Assembly: GCA_020353055.1 (NCBI GenBank)
Contig: CP070686.1
Location: 1,846,729 to 1,910,728 of the forward strand
DNA: 64,000 nt
Direction of reading: 5' to 3'
Source: Caldifarciminota bacterium
Lineage (GTDB): Bacteria; Hydrothermota; Tepidihabitantia; SM23-42
Shown here: positions 52,432-62,635 of the stretch, piece after piece
Position numbering within the stretch: the stretch's first letter is position 1
How the letters are laid out: each line of letters begins with the position of its first letter
Translations under genes and position numbers: made by a program
Notes under the pieces: model-generated
Database searches by the model: none
Seen by the model: the letters and a program-made list of their open reading frames with translations, nothing else
Told to the model about the DNA's origin: nothing

Positions 52432-54114
52432 ATGGAACGGGGGTCAAGAATCTTGTTACTGTTACTTGTTTCACAGCAAATACTCGGAGCCATCAATCCC
52501 GATGGCATTTTTCACGACCCGGGTGATATCTTCTACGTTAATCCGCAATCCGGAGACATCCGGCTCAAGGCTGAAAGAGGCAATATCGAAAGCGCCTATG
52601 TCATCATCGGAACAGAATCGGTTATGATGAATATCGCCTACCAGGACACAGACTTTGATTATTACGCGGTTCAGCTGAATACATTTGAAACCACTTTATC
52701 GTATAGGTTTTTTCTGACACACGGTTCTGATTCACTGATGCTACCGCCCGAAGGTGCATTCCGACCTGCTTCGCCTCCTTTGATGATACCGAACTGGGCA
52801 GCCGGGAAAGTCTATTATTCAATATGTGTTGATGGTTTTTACAACGGTGACACCCTGAACGACCCCCCAGATGTAAATGAGTGGGGCGCGAAACCAAACG
52901 AGTGGCTTCCATACGGCGGCGATCTGAAAGGACTCGTTCAAAGAATCGAATATATACAATCTCTCGGGGCAGATATCATCCTGCTTTCACCTCTATTCAC
53001 GGCAACATCAAATCACAAACTAAATCCTCGCGACTATGGGAACATCGACCCGGCATACGGCGACACAAATGATCTTAAAAACGTTATCGATGCGATCCAT
53101 AACATTGGCAAAAAAGTCATCCTCAGCACAGTCTTAACTCATACAGGCAACGATTTTCCTGCCTTTACCGACATCGTTACAAAGGGAGATGCTTCACGAT
53201 ATATCGATTGGTATAGAATACAGTCACTGCCCTCAGATCCGACCGGTTTCAAATACCGTTCATGGCGCTCGGACATGCGCTTCCCGATGTTTAATCTGAG
53301 GAATCGACAACTGCAAAGTTATCTAATTGGTTTCGTTGACTACTGGGCACATTTTGGATGCGATGGATTCTACATCGGAGAAACGGAGATCGATGAAGGC
53401 TTTGCAGGCAGGTTATACGCGCAGGTGAAGGCAAAGTACCCGAATTCACTGATAATCAGCAGCGATTACCACAGCCGGAACCCCCATATCGCGGACGGTC
53501 ACTACAGACGCGAGTTCAGTCAAGTTATGATTGACTATTTTGTAAACAGCACGATCACAACTGCCGAATTCGACAGCATAATACATCATATGCTATTCTT
53601 CAATCCCGCCCAAATAAACCGCAGTAACATTATCGGCGCGGTTAGTTATAGCAAACGAATTCGGGAGATCGCCGACAATGAACTTCTCGAACTAATTTAT
53701 GCCTTCTTGCTTACTTTTTGCGGCTCACCGCTCATGCAATATGGCGACGAAGTAGGCATGACCGAATGCGCGCCGCTAAATTGGGGAAGTTTCCCGTGGA
53801 GCCCGACGCGTCAGGATCGCCAGCTCTTGGGAAAACTCCGGTCTCTCATCAGAATACGCAGAGAGAACGATGAACTGCAGAGTAGTAACTTCTTCACTCT
53901 CTATGTAGACGACGTGAGTAAGGTTTACGCTTATGATCGAGGAGGGATCATCGTTGTTTTGAATTGCAGTTCTGCGCAGTCATTTGTCGAACTCCCAGCC
54001 TGGGATGGAACGTATAGTGAATTGCCGAGCGGCAGTAAATTGACCGCTTATTCTCAGACCCTGAAACTTTCAATTGAACCAATGTCATACCGAATATTGA
54101 AGCGTGAGATTTAA
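52432..54114 (+). CDS. Exported GH13 alpha-amylase-like protein lacking catalytic residues
   Basis: A 560-residue protein with a signal peptide ([15 protein letters not shown]). A CBM34-like N-terminal domain (about 25-110) leads into a GH13 barrel: [37 protein letters not shown] and [19 protein letters not shown] are neopullulanase-like. The active-site regions are degenerate: region [10 protein letters not shown] (D and N lost), region [11 protein letters not shown] (Arg and nucleophile Asp lost), region III IISSDYH (Glu lost), region IV GAVSYSK (His-Asp lost). It is therefore probably not a glycosidase; it may bind glycans. The uvrB start overlaps its end. Confidence 0.8.
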   Translation: MERGSRILLLLLVSQQILGAINPDGIFHDPGDIFYVNPQSGDIRLKAERGNIESAYVIIGTESVMMNIAYQDTDFDYYAVQLNTFETTLSYRFFLTHGSDSLMLPPEGAFRPASPPLMIPNWAAGKVYYSICVDGFYNGDTLNDPPDVNEWGAKPNEWLPYGGDLKGLVQRIEYIQSLGADIILLSPLFTATSNHKLNPRDYGNIDPAYGDTNDLKNVIDAIHNIGKKVILSTVLTHTGNDFPAFTDIVTKGDASRYIDWYRIQSLPSDPTGFKYRSWRSDMRFPMFNLRNRQLQSYLIGFVDYWAHFGCDGFYIGETEIDEGFAGRLYAQVKAKYPNSLIISSDYHSRNPHIADGHYRREFSQVMIDYFVNSTITTAEFDSIIHHMLFFNPAQINRSNIIGAVSYSKRIREIADNELLELIYAFLLTFCGSPLMQYGDEVGMTECAPLNWGSFPWSPTRQDRQLLGKLRSLIRIRRENDELQSSNFFTLYVDDVSKVYAYDRGGIIVVLNCSSAQSFVELPAWDGTYSELPSGSKLTAYSQTLKLSIEPMSYRILKREI

Positions 54115-56098
54115 ACTCGCCACAACATTTGAACCCAAAGGCGACCAACCCGGAGCGATCAGTAAACTGGTCGATGGTATCAACCGTAAAAGGAAATATC
54201 AGACGCTCCTGGGTGTAACCGGCTCTGGCAAGACCTTCACGGTTGCAAATGTCATAGAAAAAATTCAAAAGCCGACACTGATCATTTCCCACAATAAAAC
54301 TCTAGCCGCACAACTCTACGGAGAATTCAAAGCGTTTTTCCCTGAAAATGCAGTCGAGTATTTTATCTCGTATTACGATTACTATCAGCCGGAAGCATAT
54401 GTGCCGGCAAGTGATCTGTACATTGAGAAGGATGCATCGATCAACGAAGAGATCGAACGCCTGCGACTGCGTGCCACTTCATCTTTGCTGACCCGCCGTG
54501 ATGTTGTAATCGTCGCATCGGTGTCTTGTATATACAACATTGGTTCGCCTGATGAAGTAAAAGAACTTGTGCTAATGCTCGATAAAGGTAAAAGAAAAGT
54601 CCGGGAAGAAATTTTGAACACCCTCGTGTCAATTCAATATCAGAGAAATGACATTGACTTCGCACGCGGCACTTTCCGTGTCCGCGGAGATACGATTGAC
54701 ATCCATCCTGCAGACGAAGAATATGCAGTCAGGATTCAGAGCACGAATGATGTTGTCGACCGGATCCAGGTATTTGATCCCGTATCCGGCCATGCCCGGG
54801 AAGACCTGAACAATATTGTCATATTTCCGGCAAAACATTTCATAACGACGCAACCGAGGATTGAGGAAGCGTTGAAAAACATCAAAATCGAACTCGAGGA
54901 GAGACTCGATCAATTCAGGAGGGAGAACAAATTGCTCGAAGCGCAGCGTTTACAGCAACGGACGAATTTCGACATCGAAATGCTCCAGGAACTCGGCTAT
55001 TGTCCGGGTATCGAGAACTACTCAATGCATCTTTCCGGCCGTCAACCAGGGGAAAGACCCTTTTGTCTTATCGATTACTTTCCTGATGATTTCCTCGTTG
55101 TGATCGACGAATCTCATGTCACGATACCGCAAATAAACGGAATGTACGAGGGGGATCACTCACGTAAACTCACACTCGTCGAACACGGTTTCAGGCTAAA
55201 GTCGGCACTGGAGAACCGACCACTCAGATTCGACGAATTCGAATCTATGGTCAATCAGGCTATCTGTATATCGGCCACGCCTGCGGATTGGGAGATCGCA
55301 AAATCAGATCATCGCATCGTCGAACAAATCGTCCGTCCAACCGGAATAGTTGATCCGGTCGTCACGGTCAAACCTGCCGCAAATCAGGTGGATGACTTGA
55401 TGAATGAGATCCAAAAGAGGGTTGCCAACGAAGAAAGGGTCCTGGTGACAACTCTCACGAAGAGAATGGCCGAGGATCTGACCGAGTATCTTCACGAGTT
55501 GGGACTGCGGGTACGATACATGCATTCCGAGATAGATGCTCTACAGCGGGTTGAAATACTACGAGGACTTAGACTCGGTGAATTTGACATCCTCGTTGGC
55601 ATAAACCTGCTCAGAGAGGGGTTGGATTTACCCGAGGTTGCGCTGGTCGCCATACTCGATGCGGATCGCGAAGGATTCTTGCGCAGCGAACGCTCTCTGA
55701 TACAAACCGCTGGTCGCGCAGCCCGTAACGTACGCAGCGAAGTCGTCATGTATGCCGATGAAATAACCGCATCAATGCGCAATGCTATAAGAGAAATGGA
55801 AAGACGAAGGGAAAAACAGATTAAATACAACGAAGAACACAATATTACACCTACAAGCATTGTCAAAAGTCATGAAGAAATAATGAGAACAACCTCGGTA
55901 GCTGACCGCATGACGCAGGAGAAGCCCAAGGACGAAGGAGGGATTGATGAACTAGCCCGGTTGTACCGGGAAATGGAAGAAGCGGCGTCGCTCCTTGAAT
56001 TCGAACAGGCTGCGGAGATACGAGATAAGATAAAATCCATAAAACGTAAAATGGAGCAATATGAAGGAAAAAAGCGTCAAACCAAAACAGGCAGATAA
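54104..56098 (+). CDS. uvrB: Excinuclease ABC subunit B
   Basis: A 664-residue nucleotide-excision-repair helicase. It has Walker [14 protein letters not shown], the beta-hairpin region [21 protein letters not shown] (Walker B), motif [11 protein letters not shown] near 540, and a C-terminal UVR domain ([21 protein letters not shown], in parts) that binds UvrC. Length is normal. The start is GTG 54104, inside the end of the GH13-like gene. Confidence 0.97.
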   Translation: MRFKLATTFEPKGDQPGAISKLVDGINRKRKYQTLLGVTGSGKTFTVANVIEKIQKPTLIISHNKTLAAQLYGEFKAFFPENAVEYFISYYDYYQPEAYVPASDLYIEKDASINEEIERLRLRATSSLLTRRDVVIVASVSCIYNIGSPDEVKELVLMLDKGKRKVREEILNTLVSIQYQRNDIDFARGTFRVRGDTIDIHPADEEYAVRIQSTNDVVDRIQVFDPVSGHAREDLNNIVIFPAKHFITTQPRIEEALKNIKIELEERLDQFRRENKLLEAQRLQQRTNFDIEMLQELGYCPGIENYSMHLSGRQPGERPFCLIDYFPDDFLVVIDESHVTIPQINGMYEGDHSRKLTLVEHGFRLKSALENRPLRFDEFESMVNQAICISATPADWEIAKSDHRIVEQIVRPTGIVDPVVTVKPAANQVDDLMNEIQKRVANEERVLVTTLTKRMAEDLTEYLHELGLRVRYMHSEIDALQRVEILRGLRLGEFDILVGINLLREGLDLPEVALVAILDADREGFLRSERSLIQTAGRAARNVRSEVVMYADEITASMRNAIREMERRREKQIKYNEEHNITPTSIVKSHEEIMRTTSVADRMTQEKPKDEGGIDELARLYREMEEAASLLEFEQAAEIRDKIKSIKRKMEQYEGKKRQTKTGR

Positions 56099-56951
56099 AC
56101 AAACACGGCAATTTATGAGCATTGTCAAAAGAGCATTGCGGGAGGATATCGGTCGGGGTGATATCACAACTGATGCTATCATCTCTGAGACCGATCGGGC
56201 CCTGGGGGTGATTTTTGCAAAGGAGGAGGGAGTACTCTGCGGCGTTGACATCGCTCAGTGTGTCTTCGAGCAGATCGACGAAACGATCGATTTCCAGAAA
56301 CAGCTGAGTGATGGCAGCCATCTGTCACCCGGTGGGACGATTGCCATCCTGATTGGAAAGGCTTCCACTTGTTTGAAGGGTGAAAGAACGGCACTCAATT
56401 TTCTTCAACACCTCAGTGGTATTGCGACAGCCACACGGCAGTTCGTCGACGCAGCAAAGGGTAACGTCAAAATCCTCGATACAAGAAAAACAACACCCGG
56501 CATCCGGATTATGCAAAAATACGCGGTACGGGTCGGCGGCGGTTCCAATCATCGTTCTGGACTGTATGATATGGTAATGATTAAAGACAATCACATTCAA
56601 ATTGCCGGCGGCATTAGCGAAGCCGTGAAACGAGTCCGAAACAGGAAAAGGAAACAATTCATAGAGGTAGAAGTGCAAACCATGGAGGAATTGAAAGAAG
56701 CAATTGGGCTGGAGGTCAACCGTATAATGCTCGATAATATGCGTGAATCCCAGATTGCCAAAGCGGTCGATCTGGTCCGTAGATCCTCCTCCAACTTAGA
56801 AATCGAAATCAGTGGCGGCGTCGAACTTCAGAACATTGATGAACTCGCCGAATACGGTGCCGATTTTGTGTCTATTGGTGCGCTGACCCACTCGGCAAGA
56901 GCTATTGACATCGCCCTTAAGATGAAACCACTGGGCCCCAAAGCCATTTGA
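56061..56951 (+). CDS. nadC: Nicotinate-nucleotide diphosphorylase (carboxylating)
   Basis: A 296-residue quinolinate phosphoribosyltransferase. It has [46 protein letters not shown] (PRPP/quinolinate Arg and Lys), [22 protein letters not shown], and [11 protein letters not shown]. It makes nicotinate mononucleotide from quinolinate and PRPP in NAD synthesis. The ATG has GGAG five nt before it and lies 38 nt inside uvrB, so it is translationally linked. nadA and nadB are not in the window. Confidence 0.96.
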   Translation: MKEKSVKPKQADKQTRQFMSIVKRALREDIGRGDITTDAIISETDRALGVIFAKEEGVLCGVDIAQCVFEQIDETIDFQKQLSDGSHLSPGGTIAILIGKASTCLKGERTALNFLQHLSGIATATRQFVDAAKGNVKILDTRKTTPGIRIMQKYAVRVGGGSNHRSGLYDMVMIKDNHIQIAGGISEAVKRVRNRKRKQFIEVEVQTMEELKEAIGLEVNRIMLDNMRESQIAKAVDLVRRSSSNLEIEISGGVELQNIDELAEYGADFVSIGALTHSARAIDIALKMKPLGPKAI

Positions 56952-58222
56952 GCAGAAGAACCCTGGATTTTCTGTATTCATTGATTGATTACGAGAAAGT
57001 AGTCGGTTACGGCTATAACCTCGAAGCGTATAAGAATTTCCTCGATAATTTCAATTCACCACATGAAAACCTCAATAATGTTATTCTGATTGGTGGCACC
57101 AAAGGCAAGGGATCAACAGCGGCGATCATAAGTTCTTGTCTGCAGAGCAACGGATATCGCGTCGGTCAGTACACTTCACCACACCTCAAAGATATCAATG
57201 AACGCATCAAGCTGGATGAGCAGAGCATCAGCGATTCAGACTTCGACCGGCACCTACAGGAGATCATGCCCGTAATAACCAAGAAGCGAGGCGCAAGGAG
57301 TTTCTTTGAAGCACTGACAACCGTCGCCTTCCTATATTTTCTGGAAAAGCAAGTTGACTTTACCGTACTTGAAGTGGGACTGGGTGGCCGTCTCGATGCA
57401 ACCAACGCAGCAAACCCGCTGTTATCGGTCATAACGAGGATCGGTTATGATCATACCAACCTGCTGGGCAAAAGACTCGACCAGATCACCCGAGAGAAAG
57501 CAGGTATCATCCGCGAAGGAGGCACACTGATCACACTACACCAGAAGCCAACGGTGGAAAAGCTGTTATCCAAAATCACGAAAGAAAAAAGGAGCAAAAT
57601 TATCTTCGCCCAAGACCGGCACGCCGTGGAAATACTTACTCAATCCCTGAAAGGCATTGAGTTAAGTGTCGACGGGGAATTGGGCAATTTTGATCTTTTC
57701 CTGCCACTGGCCGGAACACATCAAATCGAAAATACTGCGATCGCCCTCGCTGTTTTAAGTGAACTCCAAAAGCTGGGATTCCGCCTCGGGACAGATTCGA
57801 TACGCCAGGGCATCAAAAACACTCGCCTCCACGGGAGATTCGACGTGATATCGACAAACCCCTTGATAATTTTCGACTGCGCCCATAACGAAGATTCATT
57901 CAGGGCACTCGAGCAGAATCTCCACAGATTTAGGGTAAGAGATTTCTATCTCGTTTTCGGGAGCAACCGTGATAAGGACATCCGCTATTGTCTAAAGAAT
58001 ATCTTTCCAAAGGCGAAAGAAGTATTCCTGGTCAAAGCAGACAACCCCCGAGCGCTTGACCCGGCGGAGATATTCACACGGGCCGCAAAATACCAGAAAA
58101 ATATAACCAAGGGGAATTCAGTGAGGCAAATCATAGACCTGCTGAAAAAGCGTAAAGAGAAACCTTTGACAATCGTCGTCGCCGGCTCTTTTTATCTCTG
58201 GCAGAAGAACTGGGTATTATAA
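56948..58222 (+). CDS. folC: Folylpolyglutamate/dihydrofolate synthase
   Basis: A 424-residue Mur-ligase-family enzyme. It has the P-loop IGGTKGKGSTAAII near residue 50, TSPHLKDINERIK, EVGLGGRLDATNA, GYDHTNLLGK, HGRFDVI and FDCAHNEDS. It adds glutamate to dihydropteroate and/or folates in the cytosol. The TTG start overlaps the nadC stop (TTGA). Last gene of the plus-strand operon, 20 nt from the convergent SHOCT gene. Confidence 0.94.
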   Translation: MSRRTLDFLYSLIDYEKVVGYGYNLEAYKNFLDNFNSPHENLNNVILIGGTKGKGSTAAIISSCLQSNGYRVGQYTSPHLKDINERIKLDEQSISDSDFDRHLQEIMPVITKKRGARSFFEALTTVAFLYFLEKQVDFTVLEVGLGGRLDATNAANPLLSVITRIGYDHTNLLGKRLDQITREKAGIIREGGTLITLHQKPTVEKLLSKITKEKRSKIIFAQDRHAVEILTQSLKGIELSVDGELGNFDLFLPLAGTHQIENTAIALAVLSELQKLGFRLGTDSIRQGIKNTRLHGRFDVISTNPLIIFDCAHNEDSFRALEQNLHRFRVRDFYLVFGSNRDKDIRYCLKNIFPKAKEVFLVKADNPRALDPAEIFTRAAKYQKNITKGNSVRQIIDLLKKRKEKPLTIVVAGSFYLWQKNWVL

Positions 58223-58242
58223 AATCGAGAGTGAGGGAACGA

Positions 58243-58536
58243 TCACTCTATTTCTTTTTTCATCTTATCGTATTCTTCTCTGGTTATTTCACCACGGGCA
58301 TAGCGTTTCTTCAAGATCTCGAGAGCAGATTCTTCACCGCCGCGTTTTATCCATTTATCGCCGCGCATGACAAAGAATATCACTACGCCAACCAGAACCA
58401 GTAATATTAACCACACAAACACACCTCCGTATCCCCATGTAGTATGGCCCCAATCGTCCATCATGTGCCCGCCTCGCCGATAATAGCACGATGATGATAT
58501 CAGAAAGAATAGCAGGGATGGAATCAATCGTCTCAT
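58243..58536 (-). CDS. Small membrane protein with SHOCT domain
   Basis: A 97-residue protein. The N-terminus resembles a lipoprotein signal (LIPSLLFFLISSSC), a transmembrane helix follows at about 38-60 (VFVWLILLVLVGVVIFFVM), and a C-terminal SHOCT motif closes it (ALEILKKRYARGEITREEYDKM). SHOCT domains are short oligomerisation modules. ATG 58536 has AGGAGG six nt upstream. It directly follows the DUF302 gene with a small overlap of the leader, so they form an operon. Confidence 0.85.
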   Translation of the reverse strand: MRRLIPSLLFFLISSSCYYRRGGHMMDDWGHTTWGYGGVFVWLILLVLVGVVIFFVMRGDKWIKRGGEESALEILKKRYARGEITREEYDKMKKEIE

Positions 58537-58546
58537 GATATCCTCC

Positions 58547-58930
58547 TTATATATTGTCAAAGACGCGCTTCAATTTCGATTCCACTTCATTTGCCAAATC
58601 CCTTAACGCATCATTCTCCACAATTGCCATCGCTTCGCTCGGTTTCATCACACCAACCCCGACCCTGCCGTCTTTTTCATAAACTATGATATTGCAGGGC
58701 AATAGAAGACCGATATCCCACTCAATAGAAATAGCCTTGTGTGCCAGCTTGGGGTTACAGGCACCCAATATCTTGTATTTAGGAAAATCAATATTCAACT
58801 TCTCCTTGAATTTCGCCTGTACATCGATCGTCGTGAGCACTTTGAATCCCTCTTTCTGTAATTCCTCTCCCACTTTTTCAAGCGCAACATCAAATGTAAG
58901 ATCGGTTTCTTTTACGTAGCCATATTTCAT
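58547..58930 (-). CDS. DUF302 domain-containing protein
   Basis: A 127-residue cytosolic protein matching DUF302: VALEKVGEELQKEGFKVLTTID, YKILGACNPKLAHKAI, LLLPCNIIVYEKDGRV and GVMKPSEAM. The family often accompanies metal or redox genes; the conserved Cys in GACNP and LPCN are typical. It has a GGGGAGGT site and its own promoter, separate from the cusBA operon upstream. Confidence 0.9.
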   Translation of the reverse strand: MKYGYVKETDLTFDVALEKVGEELQKEGFKVLTTIDVQAKFKEKLNIDFPKYKILGACNPKLAHKAISIEWDIGLLLPCNIIVYEKDGRVGVGVMKPSEAMAIVENDALRDLANEVESKLKRVFDNI

Positions 58931-58947
58931 TTATTACCTCCCCTATC

Positions 58948-58975
58948 ATTATACAATACGCCTCGGCATTGTCAA
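58948..58975 (-). promoter_or_regulatory. Promoter of the DUF302-SHOCT operon
   Basis: TTGACA (58970-58975), 16-bp spacer, TATAAT (58948-58953), with GGGGAGGT before ATG 58930. Confidence 0.78.
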
Positions 58976-59013
58976 TCAACTCGCAAATTGACAGCAAATC
59001 GCGTTAGTTCACG

Positions 59014-59307
59014 TTATGTTAAGTGTCCGTCACGAATCCTTATGGCTTCTTCGACCGGTGAAATAACAACAATTCCATCACCTTTGTAACCGGTTCGAGC
59101 ATTCTTTATGATTATATCACGTATGCTGTTTACCTGCTCATCACTGCATACTATTTCAAGCTTGACCATTGTCGTGTATGTACCCGCGTGAGCCGAAGAA
59201 ACTTCAAGATGTTGCAGATCAACCTCATCGCCCATAGCGCGGATGTCAATTGCGGTCAGACGCGGAGCACCGAAATTGCTCAAAGCATGGATGACTTTGT
59301 CAGACAT
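59014..59307 (-). CDS. PII-like nitrogen-regulator family protein, N-terminus apparently frameshifted
   Basis: The 97 residues from ATG 59307 follow the PII fold: KVIHALSNFGAPRLTAIDIRAMG, a short T-loop region, VKLEIVCSDEQVNSIRDII, and RTGYKGDGIVVISPVEEAIRIR, the PII C-terminal signature. The first beta strand is missing. Just upstream, GTG 59339 after AGGAGGT encodes MKLI in another frame; adding one A in CATAAGG near 59328 would give MKLIKAYVQTYMSDKV, a normal PII start. So the gene probably has a 1-nt deletion, real or an assembly error. It follows cusA and is likely a metal-pump-associated PII homologue. Confidence 0.75.
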   Translation of the reverse strand: MSDKVIHALSNFGAPRLTAIDIRAMGDEVDLQHLEVSSAHAGTYTTMVKLEIVCSDEQVNSIRDIIIKNARTGYKGDGIVVISPVEEAIRIRDGHLT

Positions 59308-59415
59308 ATAGGTCTGGACATAGGCCTTATGAGCTTCACTTGACCTCCTGAGCCCTAAACGTGCATCTAATAATCAACATTCTGAATGTGCCCGATCATA
59401 ACCGCAGCGGCCTTG

Positions 59416-62400
59416 TCATTTTGCCAAACGCCGCTCTTTCATCCATGAATAGAGTACGGGCACTAGGATCAGATTGGCAAAGGTTGCGCTTATGAGACCA
59501 CCTATTATCGGAGATGCCATCGGTTTGATCACCTCGGCACCGGCTGAAGTGAAAAACATAATAGGCACGAGTGCGAGAACCGTCGTGAGTACCGTCATCA
59601 TGATTGGCCTCACGCGCAATAATCCGCCACGTATGACCATCCCGCGCACTTCTTTGCTATTCATAGGTTTCTTCTCTTCAAATATGTTTCTGAAAACAGA
59701 TAATAATACAACCGCATTGTCCGTTGCGACCCCAAAAAGTGCTATGAATCCTACCCACACGGCCGTTGAGAATTTAAAGCCAAGAAGGAAAAGCGGAATT
59801 ACCCCTCCGACAAGTGCAAATGGAAGCCCTAATGCGACAATTAGAACCGAAGCCATGTCTTTGAACGCCATGTATAGCAGCAGCAGTATCACGGCCAGGC
59901 AAATCGGCAGAACGACGGCCAATCTATTTCTCGCTTCAACTTCAGACTCGAATTGTCCGCTCCAGCTAATATAGTAGCCGGCTGGAATATTGAGATCCTC
60001 ACTGGCAATCTTCTCATCGACCGCACCCTGAGCATCTCGGACAAAATCCACGAGACCGGCCACGTTTTGATCAACATTTATAAAAACCCTGAAAAACGGC
60101 ATCGTGTTTTCAGACTGTATCATTGCCGGGCCGTGAGTCTTCCTGAAATTCACAAGAAGACCCAAGGGTACCTGAGCACCACTCGGGGTCGGTATGAGAA
60201 TGTCTGCCAGGCCCTCGGGGCTGTCGCGAAAATCGCGCATGTAGCGTACGCGCACTGGATATCTCTCCCTGCCTTCGACCGTGTGCGTAATATTCATTCC
60301 ACCGATTGCCATGGCGATGATATCCTGAATTGTACCAAGGTTCACGCCGTAGCGGGCTATTTGTTCACGGTTTATCTCGATCTCAAAATAGGGACGGTTG
60401 CCAATCCTTTCCGCGTAGACGCTTGACGCACCTTTAACCTCCGAGACAATCGCTTCAAGTTCGGTGGCTATCTGTTCAATAACCTTCAGATCAGGACCAA
60501 AGACCTTAATGCCGACCGGCGTCTGAATACCGGTTGCCAGCATGTCAATCCGATTACGTATCGGTTGCGTCATAATCGGACTCACTCCGGGTATTCTCGT
60601 CTTAGACTGGATTTCGCTGATCAACTTTTCACGCGTCATGCCTCTACGCCACTGACTCTCCGGTCTGAGATGTATGATCGTCTCTATCATTGTGACCGGT
60701 GCCGGATCGGTCGCCGTCTCGGCGCGTCCGAGTTTTCCAACCACCCATTCAACCTCGTCAGAAAACTCATTTCTTATTACGATATCCTGCTTGCGCATAA
60801 TTTCCATGACCTGGGTAAGCGACGCTCCCGGCAGCAGGACCGGCATAAAAAGTAAATCACCTTCGTTCAAAGGCGGCATAAATTCTTGCTTCACGAAGAA
60901 GGAGGTAGTCAAACCAGCAGTAAGAAATATGACGAAAAACAGCATGACGATGCGTTTATGTTCAAGCGACCATTTGATGATCGGATGATAGATCTTTCTC
61001 AGGGCACGCGATACGACATTCTCGTCGGGCAACCGTAATCGGCCCCTTATCAGGTAATACGCCAGTGTCGGCAGAAGGCAGACCGCGATCAATGCCGCCC
61101 CGACCATCGCAAACGTCTTGGTGTACGCAAGGGGTCTGAAAAGCCTACCCGCCTGTCCGGTCAGCACAAACACAGGAATGAACCCGATGATCGTCGTGAG
61201 GAGTGCAAAGAAAACAGGACGCCCAACCTCCTTTGCACCATCAATACATAGCTCAAGACGCTCACTTGGATTCAGTGCACTTCGCTGTTGTCGCTCAGCG
61301 ATCTTCCTGTAGATATTCTCGACCAGTACGGAACCGGCATCCACCATGACACCGATTGCGATGGCGACCCCACCAAGTGACATGATATTCGCATCAATGC
61401 CAAAAATGCGCATTAGAATAAATGATATCAGAACACCAAGCGGCAAGACTGCAGAAATTATAATACCCCCGAAGAAGTGAAATAGGAAAATAACGATCAC
61501 AAAAACCGTGATCAGGATTTCTTGAAATAATGCATCTCGCAGTGTATTAGTTACCCTTCCGATCAGTTCGGTACGGTCATAAAAGGGCACAATGCGAACA
61601 CCGGGCGGTAAACCGACGCTCAGTTCCTTGATCTTTTCTTTGATACCATTGATAACACGCACCGGATTCTGACCATGACGCATGACCACAACACCGCCCG
61701 TGACCTCGATACCGGCTCTATCTAACGCGCCTCTTCTGAAGTCGGGTCCGATAGTCACCACACCGACATCACGGACATAAACCGGCACACCTTCGTGCGC
61801 CGAGATGGCGATACTCTCTATATCATCGAGTTCTTTGATGAAACCAACACCCCTGATAATGAATTCTACTCCTCCCGTCTCAAAAACCTTTGCTCCTACA
61901 TCGATATTCGACCTTCTGATCGCATTTATGACTTCGAGCGCAGTTATGCGGTAATGTGCCAGTCGATAAGGGTCGATATCGATCTGATACTGCTTAACAT
62001 AGCCACCGACCGAGGCAACCTCAGACACGCCATTAACCGCGTTGATGCTGTAGCGAATATACCAATCTTGAATACTACGTAATTCCCCCAAATCAAACGT
62101 GGAATTTGTTAGTTCTTTACCATCTTTGGGGCAGTGGCCAGGATGCTCGTAGGATTCCTGTGGATGTTCCGGACAATAGTAGCCGTTTTCAACGGTGTAC
62201 CAGAATATCTGGCCTACCGCAGTAACATCAGGACCAAGGGAAACCTTTGCATCAGAAGGCAGGTCAGCAGTGGCAAAATTCAATCTCTCAAGCACTCGGG
62301 CCCTTGCCCAATAGAAATCCACACCCTCTCTGAAAATTAGATTAACCAAGCCGAAACCGAACGCCGAAGATGACCTGATGGTCTTGATTCCCGGCGTGCC

Positions 62401-62622
62401 CATCAGTTTAGTAGTTAATGGATAAAGTACCTGGTCCTCGATATCTTTGGGGCTGCGTCCTGTCCACTCTGCGTAAACGATAACTTGGAGGTCACCGATA
62501 TCTGGGATCGCATCTATCGGTGTGTTGCGAAAAGATAGAATACCCCAGATAAGGATCAATATAAATGCACCGATGACGAGGAATCTGTTTTTCAGACAAA
62601 GGTCAATAATTTTTTCTATCAT
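59416..62622 (-). CDS. cusA: Heavy-metal RND efflux pump, CusA/CzcA family
   Basis: A 1068-residue inner-membrane pump. It has RND layout with TM1 at about 13-30, a periplasmic domain, TM2-6, a second periplasmic domain and TM7-12. EWTGRSPKDIEDQV, the TM4 motif GVMVDAGSVLVENI, and GIQTPVGIKVFG fit heavy-metal exporters. A 30-residue segment near 147-176 (YYCPEHP...GHCPKDG) looks like a small metal-binding insert in place of the usual short loop before LGELRSIQDWY. It exports Cu/Ag or Zn/Co/Cd with the adaptor encoded 13 nt upstream. No outer-membrane factor gene is in view. Confidence 0.94.
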   Translation of the reverse strand: MIEKIIDLCLKNRFLVIGAFILILIWGILSFRNTPIDAIPDIGDLQVIVYAEWTGRSPKDIEDQVLYPLTTKLMGTPGIKTIRSSSAFGFGLVNLIFREGVDFYWARARVLERLNFATADLPSDAKVSLGPDVTAVGQIFWYTVENGYYCPEHPQESYEHPGHCPKDGKELTNSTFDLGELRSIQDWYIRYSINAVNGVSEVASVGGYVKQYQIDIDPYRLAHYRITALEVINAIRRSNIDVGAKVFETGGVEFIIRGVGFIKELDDIESIAISAHEGVPVYVRDVGVVTIGPDFRRGALDRAGIEVTGGVVVMRHGQNPVRVINGIKEKIKELSVGLPPGVRIVPFYDRTELIGRVTNTLRDALFQEILITVFVIVIFLFHFFGGIIISAVLPLGVLISFILMRIFGIDANIMSLGGVAIAIGVMVDAGSVLVENIYRKIAERQQRSALNPSERLELCIDGAKEVGRPVFFALLTTIIGFIPVFVLTGQAGRLFRPLAYTKTFAMVGAALIAVCLLPTLAYYLIRGRLRLPDENVVSRALRKIYHPIIKWSLEHKRIVMLFFVIFLTAGLTTSFFVKQEFMPPLNEGDLLFMPVLLPGASLTQVMEIMRKQDIVIRNEFSDEVEWVVGKLGRAETATDPAPVTMIETIIHLRPESQWRRGMTREKLISEIQSKTRIPGVSPIMTQPIRNRIDMLATGIQTPVGIKVFGPDLKVIEQIATELEAIVSEVKGASSVYAERIGNRPYFEIEINREQIARYGVNLGTIQDIIAMAIGGMNITHTVEGRERYPVRVRYMRDFRDSPEGLADILIPTPSGAQVPLGLLVNFRKTHGPAMIQSENTMPFFRVFINVDQNVAGLVDFVRDAQGAVDEKIASEDLNIPAGYYISWSGQFESEVEARNRLAVVLPICLAVILLLLYMAFKDMASVLIVALGLPFALVGGVIPLFLLGFKFSTAVWVGFIALFGVATDNAVVLLSVFRNIFEEKKPMNSKEVRGMVIRGGLLRVRPIMMTVLTTVLALVPIMFFTSAGAEVIKPMASPIIGGLISATFANLILVPVLYSWMKERRLAK

Positions 62623-62635
62623 CTAAGCGTAAACC

